NCBI RefSeq assembly: GCF_003201865.1
Contig: NZ_QJJJ01000011.1
Span: forward strand, 1 to 64,000
Length of the DNA stretch: 64,000 nt
Direction: 5' to 3'
Origin: Methylobacterium sp. B4
GTDB lineage: Bacteria; Pseudomonadota; Alphaproteobacteria; Rhizobiales; Beijerinckiaceae
This document shows, in pieces, positions 8,927-21,200 of this stretch. The notes beneath the pieces are model-generated. The model did no database searches, was not told the origin of the DNA, and saw only the letters and a program-made list of their open reading frames with translations. The translations under genes were made by a program, and so were the position numbers. Position 1 is the first letter of the stretch, and the number at the start of each line of letters is the position of its first letter.

Positions 8927-9284
8927 CTGTGGCGGGTCGCGTCCGTACCTCGACGCAGGGAACACGGCTCAAAGGGGTGCAACCCTGCCGGATGCCGCCC
9001 TCGTGTCCTCGGCGTTGCATTCGTCCGACACCATCGACGAGCCCGACGGTCGCCTCCCGGCGAAGCACCGCCAGCACCGAGCACGCACAGGCCCGGCATC
9101 TGTGTTCGGAAACACACATGGGCCGACGATGTGCCAGGATTTCATTCTCTGAAGACGCTTAGTCAACGAGGAGGCTTGCCGACCCCTGTCGTGATGCCGT
9201 GACAATCGGCAGTGTGCCCCGGCGCAAAGCGCAGGTCGGATCGGGCAGCTCTGTGCCGCGTGCGCCGCCGAGGGGGGGAAGAGT
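8927..9284. other. Intergenic region upstream of giant autotransporter
   Basis: These 358 bases contain no convincing gene. The last part, GGGGGGGAAGAGT just before the ATG at 9285, supplies a purine-rich ribosome-binding site for the autotransporter. The promoter is presumably here, but I cannot assign -35/-10 boxes with confidence. Confidence 0.5.
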
Positions 9285-12200
9285 ATGACGAGCAGATCCG
9301 ACGCTGGCGGCCGTATGCTGCGCGCGGCACTGGACGCCTCGACGGCGCTGGTGGGGATCAGCTTGCGAGTCGACATGGAGCCGGGCGCGCCGAGACTGGC
9401 CGGCTACGCGTGGCTGCGTTCGCGCATGGTGCAAGCGCTCGCGCTGGCGATCGAGCCAGCCGCCGCGCTGATGGCCCGGCTCCGCGTCGGGCGGCGCACA
9501 CGCAAGGTTCGCCCGGCGGCCCGGGTCGGGCAGCGGTGGCGCAAACGCGTCCTGGCGGTGGCGGGCGCAGCGGTCGTGGCCGTCCCGCCCACGGGTGTGG
9601 CCTGGGCCAACGGCGGCATGGGCGGTGGCGCCGGCGCGGGTGGGGGCGGCGTTAGCAATGCGACGACGGCCGGTGGCGCTGGCGGAAACCACAACACCAG
9701 TCAGGGCAGCGGCGGCGGCGGCGGCGGCGCTGGTACAACGGGTGGGAGCGGCGGCTACGGCAACAACGGAGCCGCATTAGGCGGCGCCGGCGGCGGCAGC
9801 GCCGGTGCAGCCGGCAGTCCAGGAAGTGGGGCGGGAACGTTCGGCGTCGGCGCCGGCGGCGGCGGTGGCGGGGCGCATGGTTTCGTGGGCGCAGCCCTGC
9901 CGACCGGAGCCCTCTCGGGCGGCGCCGGAGGTCAGGGAGGCGACGGCGGCATCGGCGGCGGCGGCGGCGGCGGCGCGGGCGGCTACGGCGCTGTTATCAC
10001 GGGAAACGGTGCCCTCGGCACGTTAGGTTTCAACGTGACGGGCGGAGCTGGCGGTGCTGGCGGCCGGACGACAGGAGACGCCGGGGGACCCGGAAGTGGT
10101 GGCGACGGCGGGATCGGATTATTCTTCAGCAATACGGCGGGTGCGACCGTCACGATCGGCTCAGGCATCACGGTCCTGGGCGGTGCCGCAGGAGCCGGAG
10201 GGGCCGGTGGAAGTCGGCCCACCGGCTCTGCGGGTCTCGTTGGCGCCGGCATATCCGGCCAGAACCTGACGATCACGCTGGCAAGCGGCGCCGCGGTCTC
10301 GGGCGGAAGCGGGAACGCGATCGCCTTCACGGGTGGCGCCAACACGCTCACCTTCCTGGGCGCGACATCCGGTCTGACGGGGAATCTCGCGAATAGTGGG
10401 ACGAGCCTAACGTTCCAGCAGGCGACCGACCTGACCCTGTCCAACACGATCACCGGCACCGGGGCGGTCGCAAAGGCAGGAGCCGGTACGCTCACGCTGT
10501 CGGGAGCCAACACCTATACCGGAACGACCACGATCAACGCCGGCACCCTGCGGGCCGGCGCCGCCAACATAATCTCTTCGGCGAGCGCCGTGACCGTCAG
10601 CAACGGCACGTTCGATCTCAACAACAACAACCAGTCGATCGGCTCTCTCAGCGGCAGCGCCGGAACCATTACTCTAGGCTCCGCGACGCTGACGACCGGA
10701 AGCAACAACGCCACCACAGGTTACTTCGGCGTGATTTCTGGCAGCGGGGGGCTGACAAAGACGGGGACAGGTCTCTTCGATTTACGCGGCGTCAACACCT
10801 ACACCGGCCCGACGACCGTCCAGAACGGAGTCCTGCGGATCGGCGGCGGTGGTTCGGTCGCGTCGACCGATTTCGACATCGTGGGAGGTCAGCTCACCCT
10901 CGCATCAGGCACGGTGCCGGCCAGTGCGATCGTTACCCAGACGGGTGGTTTGTTCTCCGTCGGTGACGCGGGTGCGGCCTACACCATCGGCTCACTCCGG
11001 GGTAGCGGCGGCTCAGGGGTCCTGTTTGGGGCAGGCACCACGCTGTCGGTCGGCGGCAACAACACGAACGACGCCTACGGCGGTAATATCGGCACGGACG
11101 GCAACGGAGCGCTGACGAAGGTCGGCACCGGCACGCTCACGCTCACCGGCGCGAGCGGTTACACCGGCGCCACCACGATCAGCGCCGGTACCCTGCAGAT
11201 CGGCAACGGCGGCATCACCGGCTCAATCGCCAGCACGTCGGGCGTCACCGTAGCGAGCGGCGCTACGCTCGCCTTCAATCGATCCAACGATCTGACCTTC
11301 GCCCCCGCGATCACAGGGGCCGGCGCGGTGACCAAGGCCGGGACCGGGACACTCACCCTGACGGGGAACCAGACCGTCGGCGCGTTAATCGCGAACGGTG
11401 GCTCCCTGGCGATCGGCGTCGGCGGCAGCCTCACCACCGCCGGCGGCGCCGGCCTCGTCACCGGTGCGGCCGGGGGGCAGGCGCAGGCGGCCGTGCTCGT
11501 CAACGCCGGCGGAAGCTTCGTCAACGCCGGCACGATCACGGCGGGCAATCAGGGCATTGCCCTCCAAGGCGGGACATTCAACAATACGGGCAGCGTCTCG
11601 GCGCCGAACCAGAGCGGTGTCTTCTCATTGCTGGGCGGAGCGATCAACAACACCGCTGGGACGATCTCGGGTGCCAACGGCCTCGACTTCAACGTTGCGA
11701 CGGCGGCGTCGCTCAGCATCAACGGCGGCGGCATCTTCACCGGAACCGGTGGTTTCGGCATCCGTGCCGTGAGCGGCACCGGCTCGATCGCACTCGGGAC
11801 GACGACAGCACTCGGTGCCGTGTCCGGCACCACGAGCGGCATCCTCGCGGCAACCGGTGGCACGATCGGGATCGTGACCGGCGGCAATGTCACCGGCGGC
11901 ACCGCCGACGCGATCAGCGTTCAGACGACGGGCAGCGGCACGGCTAGCGTCACGCTTTCAGGCAGCGGCGCGGCGGTCACCGGTGCTGCATCGGGCAACG
12001 GCAACCATGGCGCGGGCGTGCGCGTGGTGACCAACACCGGCGCTGGGACGATCAACGTCTCCGGCTCGGGAAACACAATCACCGGCGACCAGCCGGCGAT
12101 GCTCGTCCAGTCAACGAACGCCAACGCCACGATCAACGTGACCGGCACCGGCAACACCTTCACGGGTTCGTCGGGCCTGATCACCGACCAGCAGGGGACG

Positions 12201-15200
12201 GGCGCGTTCTCCTCGACGATCTCGTTGGCCAACGCCACCACCGTCGCCTTCAACGCCTCCGACCCGACCGACGCCTATAACGGCCAGGGTCTCTTCGCGA
12301 GCAACCAGGGCACAGGCGCGACGAGCATCACCACCGGCACCGGCTCGATCACCGGCAACGCCAACGGCATCGTGCTGGCACAGACCAACGCGGCCAATGC
12401 TGCTGCGGTCTCAGTTACCACCGGCGGCAACATCACTGGTTTAGGCGGCGCCTCGGCGGTGCCGGTTGCCTACCAAACGGCGTTCACGAACGCGCCGGGC
12501 GGCTCGCTCGGCAGCACCCCGACGGGCCTCGGCGTGTTGGCGGTGAACGCGGGTACCGGCACGCTGACGGTCAACACGAGCGGCGGGACGATCCAGGCCG
12601 CGCAGGACCGTAACGCCGTCGACGCGCGCAACGCCGGCGGCCTGCTCACTGTGACCAACGCGGACGGGCTCCAGCACGCGGCGGGGGTGACCGGTGGCTC
12701 GGGACTCAATGCCATCAATACGGGCAACACCGGCACGAGCGGCGTCAGCGTCACCAACTCCGGCGCGATCGGCGCGGCCGGCGGCGCCTTCGACAACGGC
12801 GTCGTGGCCTACAGCACGACAGGCGCGGGCAATGTCAGCGTCGACAACCAAGCCGGCGGCGCGATCGGCCAGGTGGGAACGCCCGTCACGGGCACCGGCA
12901 TCCTCGCCTTCAATCAGAATGGCGGGGCGGGCACCGTCACGGTCGGCAACGCCGCCGCGATCGTTGCGGCCACCGGCATCAATGCCAGCACCAGTGGCGC
13001 GGGCGCGGTCACCGTCAACCACACCGCCGGAACGATCCAGGCGACGGGCAACGGCATCGTCGCCACGGCGTCCGGCTCGGGCGCGATCGTCGTCAACCAG
13101 ACCGGCGGGCAGATCAACACGAGCGCGACGGCGGCGGGCGTGGCCGGCATCAACACGCAGCGCTCGACCGCTGGCACCATCACCATCACCGCGGGGGCGA
13201 TCACCTCGACCGCCGAGGCCGTGCGGGCGATCAATCTCGCCTCCGGCGACATCACGGTCGCCACGCAGGGAAACATCACCGGCGGATTCGGAGCGGTCAA
13301 CGCGTCGTTCCAGGGCGGCACCAGCACCGGCAACCTCACGCTCACGACCGCGCAGGGTACGACGCTCTCGGCCACCAACGCGGGCGCCGGCGTCATCGGC
13401 GTGGCGCGCGCCGCCGGCGGGACGGGCTACGTCCAGGTCACCAATGCCGCGACCCTCACCCGTCCGTCCGGCACCGGCGACGGCGCGATCATCGCCTCGA
13501 ACGTGACAGCCGGATCGCTCGCCGGCACGCTGACCGCTGTCTCGATCGACAACTCCGGCACGATCACCAACAACTTCGTCACCGGCATCTCGGCCATCGC
13601 CAGCGACGCTGGTGTCGTGACCGTCAACAATTCCGGCAGCATCACCGTCGGCACCACCGGTATTCTAGCCAGCAGCGGAGGGAACGGCGCCGTCACAGTC
13701 GGCGGCAGTGGCGGCGTGGCCGGCGGCACGACCGGCATCACGGCGACACAGACGGGCACCGGTCCGGGTGCCGGCATCACCGCAGTGACGGTATCAGGCA
13801 GCGGCCCGACCACGGGCAGTGCCGGTGTCGGCATCAATGCGCAGATCAGCAACGCGGGCAATGCCGGCAACGTGCTCGTCACGCGCTCGGGAGCGGTCAC
13901 CGCCGGAACGACCGGCGTCAATGCCATCACGACCGGAAGCGGAAGCGTGACGGTCGGCACGACAGGGGTGCCGGTTGCGGTCGGCAACATCATTGCGGGC
14001 GGTGTCGCGATCAACGCCACCGCCAATGCAGGCGCCGTCACGGTCAACACCGGCTCCGGCACGATCCAGAGCGGGAACGCCAACGCGATCAACGCGACAG
14101 GTTCCGGTGGGTTGATCACCGTCAACAACGCCGCCGCGATCCAGCATGGACCGGGGGCAAACGGCTCCACCGCGATCAATGCGCTCACTTCGGGTACCAG
14201 CGGCATTCTTGTCACCAACGGCGGCACGATCGGCGCGGTTGGCGGCGCGTTCGGCAACGGTGTCTTCGCCCAGTCGACGGCGGTCTCGGGCGACGTCACC
14301 GTCACGACGTCCGGCCTAGGCACGATCGGCGCCGGGTCCGCGCCGACCGACAATGGCTTGTTCGCCCGTAGTTTTGGTTCAGGCACAGTAAGGGTCACGA
14401 CCGACGCGGCGGTGACCGGCACGAACTATGGCGTGCGCGCGCTCGTGGACAACACTGGGGGCACGAACTCCGGCACGGGCGCGGTGATCGTCGGCGGTGC
14501 AGCCACGGTGGCTGGCAATGTCGGAATCTCGGCGCGCCAGCGCGGCACCGGCGCGGGCCCGAACTCCGGCGTGACCGTGCAGGGGGCGGGCGCGACGACC
14601 GGCACTGCCGGCGTCGGCATCGACGCGGTGATCGAGAACGCCGTCAACGCCGGCAACATCCTGGTCAACCGTTCGGGTCTGGTCACGGCCGCCACGACCG
14701 GCATCAACGCGGTCACGGCGGGAGCCGGCGCGGTGACGGTGTCGGCCGGGCCGATCACCACGACGAACGGTTCGGGCCTCGTCGCCACCGGCACGTCGGG
14801 CGCGGTGGCGATCACTGCCAACGGTGCAATCGCCGCCGGCGGCGCGGGCAATGCCGGCCTCTTCCTCACCGGCAACAACGCGAATAACACCGCGGCCGTG
14901 GCCTCCGGCACCACCGTGCAGGGCGCGATCGGCTTGCGAGTGGCCGGCACCGGCACGACGACGCTGGCCAACAACGGCACCCTCGCCACGACAGTCGCGG
15001 GTGGAAACGCCCTGCAGATCGACGGCGGCACACTCGTCCTCGGCGACACGGCCGGCACGCTCAACGGCAACCTCGCGGTTCTGAACGCGGCCGCGAACGG
15101 TGCCAACGGTGCCAGCGTGCTCTCGGTCAATCGGACGGCCGATCTGAGCCTCGCCAATACGATCACCGGCGCGGGCACGCTGAACCAAAACGGTACCTCG

Positions 15201-18200
15201 GTGCTGAGCTTGAGCAGCACAAACAGCCCGTCGAACGGTCAGTTTACAGGTACCGCCAACGTCAACGCCGGCATCCTCGCGGTCAACGGGATCTTCGGCG
15301 ACACCGCCGGCAACACTGCCACCGTCAACGTCAACAATGGCGGCACGCTCCAGGGCACCGGCACGATCGCCGGATCCGTGGTCGTGGCGAACGGCGGGAC
15401 CGTCTCGGCCGGCAGCTCGCCTGGCACGCTGTCGGTCGCTGGAAACTACACGCTGAACGCCGGGGCAACCTCGCTGTTCGAGCTTGGCGCGCCGGGCGTG
15501 GTCGGCGGTGCGAGCAACGACCTGATCAATGTCGGCGGCAACCTGGCGCTCGGCGGCACGCTGCGGCTCGTCTCGGCCACCGACGCGACGAACAGTCCGG
15601 TCTCGGGGGCCTATCGCCTTTATAACTACAACCAGAACGGCGCCGGCGGCACGCTCGCGGGCAGCTTCGGAGCCGTCACCACGCCGAGCGCCGGCACAAA
15701 CGCGCTCGTCTACACCGACGTCCCCAACCAAGTGAACGTGCTGCTCGCGAACGGCAACCAGTCGGTGCAGTACTGGGACGGCGCCGATGCCACCGGCGCC
15801 ACCGCCGGCGCTCAGGGTGGAGCCGGCACGTGGAGCGCTACTAACACCAACTGGACCCTTCTGCCGGGCGGTCAGGTCAACGATGTCTGGCGCTCGGGGG
15901 TCGGCATCTTCGGCGGCACCGCCGGCACCGTCACGGTGGCGGGTGCGCAGAACGTCCAAGGCCTGCAGTTCACGGTGACCGGCTATCAACTCGGCGGCAC
16001 CGGCACGCTCAACCTGACCGGCGATTCCTTCACCACGCCGGGTCAGAGCTTCGTGAACGTCGACACGAATGTCAGCGCCACCGTCGCGAACGCTCTGACC
16101 AGCACCGGCGGCACGATCGGCTTGCGCAAGCTCGGCAATGGCACCCTCACCCTGGCGGGTGCCAGCACTTATACGGGCGACACCACGGTGGAGGCCGGCA
16201 CGTTGGCTCTGGCTGCTGGCGCCAGTCTGATCTCATCGGTCGCGAACAATGCCGGGTCCACCTTCACCAACGGCGGAACGCTCAACGGCAACCTCGGCAA
16301 TGCCGGCACGGCCGCGAACACTGGCGCCATCGCGGGCGTGGTCACCAACAGCGGCAGCTTCACCAACACCGGCACCATCGCCGGGCTCGTCACGAACGCG
16401 GCCGGCACCACCGACAGCACCGGCACGTTCAACGGCGGCGCCACCGTCACCGGCGGCACCCTCACGCTCAACGTCGGCAGTATCGTCAACGGTGCTGTCA
16501 GCAACAGCGCAACCGTGACGGCTCGGGGCCAGATCAACGGCACCGTCACCAACACGACCGGCGCCACCTTCACCAATATCGGAACGCTCAACGGCAATCT
16601 GAGCAATGCCGGCACTGCCTCCAACGCTGCCGCCATCCTGAGCACCGTCACAAATTCCGGCACCTTCACCAACACCGGCGGCGTCGGCGGCCTGCTCACC
16701 AATATCGCGGGTACCAGCATCAACACCGGTACGCTCAATGCCGGAGCCACCGTCACCGGCGGCACCCTCTCTCTCGATGCGGGCAGCATCGTCAACGGGG
16801 CTGTCAGCAACAGCGCGACCGTGTCGGCACAGGGCCAGATCAACGGTGCCGTGATCAACAATGCCAGCGGCATCTTCACTGTCAGTGGGGCGCTGACCGG
16901 CATCACGCAGCTCACCAACAACGGCGCCCTGACGCTCGCCGGCAACCCTCTCGGCGTCGGCACGCTCAGCGGCAGCGGCACCATCCAGAGCGCGAGCGCG
17001 ACGGCGGCGACGCTGACCGTCGGCACCGGTGTAGGGGGGGACAGCACCTACGCTGGCATCCTGCAAGATGGCGCGGGGGGCGGCACGCTCGGCCTGACCA
17101 AGACCGGCGACGGCACGCTGACGCTGACGGGCGCCAACACCTACTCCGGTACGACCACGATCGCAGCCGGCACCGGCTTGCAAATTGGCAACGGCGGCAC
17201 TGTCGGATCAATCGGCGGCACGTCGGGCGTGACCGTCAACGGCACGCTGAGCTTCAACCGCTCGGACGCGGTCGCCTTCGCGCCCGCCCTCTCGGGCGCC
17301 GGCACCGTCAATCAGAACGGCAGCGGCTCCCTGACGCTCACGGGGACCTCGACGGCCTTCACCGGCACGGCCAATGTCAATGCCGGCACGCTGATCGTGA
17401 GCGGCTCGGTCGGCGACACCGCCGGCAACAGCGCCACCCTCAACGTCAACGCCGGCGGCACGCTGCAGGGCACCGGCACCTTCGCCGGCTCCGTCCTCGT
17501 CAACGGCGGCGGCACGGTGTCCGCCGGCAACGCTCCCGGCACGCTGCCCGGAATGCTCACGGTCGGCGGCAACTACACGGTCGCTTCCGGGTCCAACAAC
17601 CTGTTCCAGCTCGGCACGCCCAACGTCGTCGGCGGCGCCACCAACGACCTGATCAATGTCGGCGGCACCCTGACCATCAACGGCGGCACCGCCAGCCTGC
17701 AGAACGCCAATGCCAGCGGCCTTTACCGCCTCTACAATGTGACAGGCCCGGTCGCGAGCGCAGCCCAGCCCAATGCCGGCTTCACCACGGTCACCGCCAG
17801 CAACGGCACCGCCGCGATCTACACGGTGCAGCCGGTCGTCGGCGGGCCGAACCAGGTCAATGCCCGCGTCTCCCTCGGCGGTCAGGTTGTGCAGTACTGG
17901 GACGGCACCGACGTTTCCGGCCTCGCCGGCGGCACGCCCGGCGCCCAGGGCGGCTCGGGCACCTGGAATGCCACCAACGCCAACTGGACCGACGATCCGG
18001 CCGCCGGACAGGTGAACCAGAACTGGCAGGGCCAGTTCGGCGTGTTCACCGCCCCGAGCGTAGGCGGGACCAGCACCGTCACCGTGGTGGGGCAGCAGAA
18101 CGTCCAGGGTCTGCAGTTCGCCGGCGACGGCTACACCCTCACCCCCGGCGCCGCCGGCAGCCTCAACCTGACCGGCGATCCCAACGGGCTGGCCGGGTTC

Positions 18201-21200
18201 AGCACTCTGCGCGTCGATGCCGGGGTCAGCGCGACGATCGGCACTCCGGTCACTGGGCTCGGCCTGAACAAGGCGGTCGGTTCCGGCACGCTGATCCTGA
18301 CCGGCGCCAACAGCTTCAGCGCCCTGAACATCGCCGACGGCACCGTCGATGTCCGCGGCGGCGCCGCGATCGCGGATACCGCGCCGGCGACCATTGCCAA
18401 CGTGGCGGGCGCGCGCCTTCTGGTCACGAACTCCGAGACGATCGGATCGCTGACCGGTGGTGGCACGACCGGCGGGATCGTCGAGATCCTGGGCGGTCAG
18501 ACGCTGACGACGGGCGTCGATGGCACTAATACGACCTTCGGCGGCGTCATCGGCGGGGCCGGTGGGCTGATCAAGACGGGCGGCGGCACTTTCACGCTGA
18601 CCGGCGCCAACACCTTCGGCGGCGGCACGACAGTCGCGACCGGCACCCTCGTCAACAACGGCGGCGTCGCCTCGAGCGTTGGCGTGAACACGCCAGCGAT
18701 CTTCGTCAACAACGGCACGCTGGCAGCCGATCTCGCGAACGCCGGCACCTCGACCAACAACGGCAGCATCAGCGGAGCCGTCGGAAACACCGGCGCCTTC
18801 GTCAACAATGGCGGCGTGGGCGGACGTCTGACCAATTCGGGTACGGCGACGAACAACGGCACGATCGGCGCTGGCATCACCAATACGGGCACGTTCACGA
18901 ACAACGCCGGCGCGGTCGTCAACACTGGTCTAGCCAACAATGCCGGCACGGCCACGAACGCCGGAACGGTCAACGGTGGCGTGATCAACGCGGCGGTCTT
19001 TACCAACACCGGAACGGGAATCGTCAACGACGGCCTCACCAACACGGCCGGCACGACGACGAGTACCGGGACGATTAACAACGGTGCCACGATCGCCGCC
19101 AATAGCGCCCTGACCAGCACCGGCATCGTCAACGGCGGCATCACCAATTCCGGCACCGTGAACGCTCGGGGACAGGCCAACGGCTTCGTCACCAACAATG
19201 TGGTGGGCACCGTCAACGTCACCGGTCCGCTCGCCGGCATCGGCCGCCTGACCAACGACGGCACGGTCGACCTCGGCGGCAACGACCTCGGCGTCGGCTC
19301 GCTCGCCGGCTCGACCGCGGCGGCGACCCTGACCAACGGCGGCACGCTGGCCGTGGGCTCGGACGGCACGGCGTCGGCCTATGCCGGGCGGATCACCGGT
19401 GCCACCGCGCTGTCCAAGGTCGGCGCGGGCACGCTGACCCTGTCGGGCACAAATGACTACACCGGCGCCACCGCGATCAACGCCGGCACGCTCCAGGCGG
19501 GCGCGGATAACGCGTTCTCGGGCGCCTCGGCCGTGACGATCGCGTCGGGCGCGCGGATGGATCTGGCGACCTTCAACCAGACCATCGCCTCGCTGGCCGG
19601 CGCCGGCCGCGTGACGCTGGGCTCGGCCACCCTGACCACCGGCGGCAGCAACGCCCCGACCACCTACGCCGGCACAATCTCCGGCACCGGCGGCGTGACC
19701 AAGGTCGGGACGGGGACCTTCACGCTCTCGGGGACCAACACCTATACCGGCGGCACGCAGGTCAACGCCGGCACCCTGGCGATCCTGGCCGGCGGCAGCG
19801 TCGCCTCGGACGTGGCCAACAACGCCACCTTCACCAACGCGGGCACCGTCTCTGGCAGCCTCACCAACGCTGCCGGCGGCACCAGTACAAACAGCGGGGC
19901 AATCACCGGCACCGTCACGAATGGCGGCAACTTCACCAATGCTGGGACGATCGGTGCCAGCCTCACCAACACGGGCGTTTTCGGCAACACGGCGATGGGG
20001 ATCATCGCGGGGCCGGTGACGAACACCGCCACCTTCACCAACGCAGGCACGCTGAACGGAGGCCTCAGCAACAGCGCCGGTACCTATGCACAGACGGCGG
20101 GCGCCCTCGACGGCGGCACGACCAACGCCGCGGTGATCAACGCCGACGGCGGCCGCTTCGGCGGGGCCATCGTCAACAGCGACCGCTTCTCCGTCGGCGG
20201 CGCGGTGACGGCCGACAGCCCCTTCATCAATGCCGGTGCCGGAGTGCTCGCCGTCAACGCCGGCAGCCTCACCGGCATCACGGTGCTCGCCAACGACGCG
20301 ACGGCCAGCACGGCGACCGGCACGCGCCTATCGGTCGGCGGCCTTGTGGGGACGACAGCCGGTGCGACCCTCGCCAACGAAGGCGCGCTCGTCCTGGTCG
20401 GCGGCGTCGGCGACACGGCCTATGCCGGGCGCCTCACCGGTTCGGGCACGCTGATCAAGTCGGGCAGCGGCGTGCAGATGCTATCCGGATCCAACGGTCC
20501 CGGCGTGCAGTATACCGGCGCGGCCACCCTCGACGGCGGCACCCTACAGCTCACGGGCGTCCTCGGCGACACTGTGGGCGACACGGCACGCCTGAGCGTC
20601 GGCTCGGGCGGCACGCTGGTCGGCACTGGCACGTTCGCCGGCAGCGTGACCAATGCGGGCACCGTCGCCGCCGGCGCCGTCCCGGGCATCGGCACGATCG
20701 GCACGCTGACCATCGGCGGCGGCTACACGATCCAGGCCGGATCGACCAACGCCTTCGACCTCGGCGCGCCTAACAGCGTTGCCGGAACGAGCAACGACCT
20801 GATCCGGGTCGGCGGCGACCTCACCGTCAACGGTGGCACGCTGGCGCTGAGCAATGCGCCGGCGAGCGGCCTGTACCGGCTCTACGACGTCGGCGGCAGC
20901 GTGACGTCAGCGGCATCAGCCAATGCCGGCTTCACGAGCGTTACCGCCACGAACGGCACGGCCGCGGTCTACAGCGTGCCCGTCGCCGGCACGCCGGGAC
21001 CGAGCCAGGTCAACGTACGCTTCGCCCTCGGCGGGCAGGTCGTGCAGTACTGGGACGGCGCGGACTTGACCGGTGCAGTGGCCGGAGCGCAAGGCGGGCC
21101 CGGCACCTGGAACGCGGGCAACGCCAACTGGACGGACGCTCCGGCCGCGGGCGGAGTGAACCAGAACTGGCAGTCGCAGTTCGGCGTGTTCACCGCGCCG

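Noticed and set aside
9609..10260. Gly-rich segment resembling mycobacterial PE-PGRS protein
   Set aside because: It is part of one frame with autotransporter repeats and a C-terminal barrel, and there is no PE domain; it is a low-complexity region of the autotransporter.
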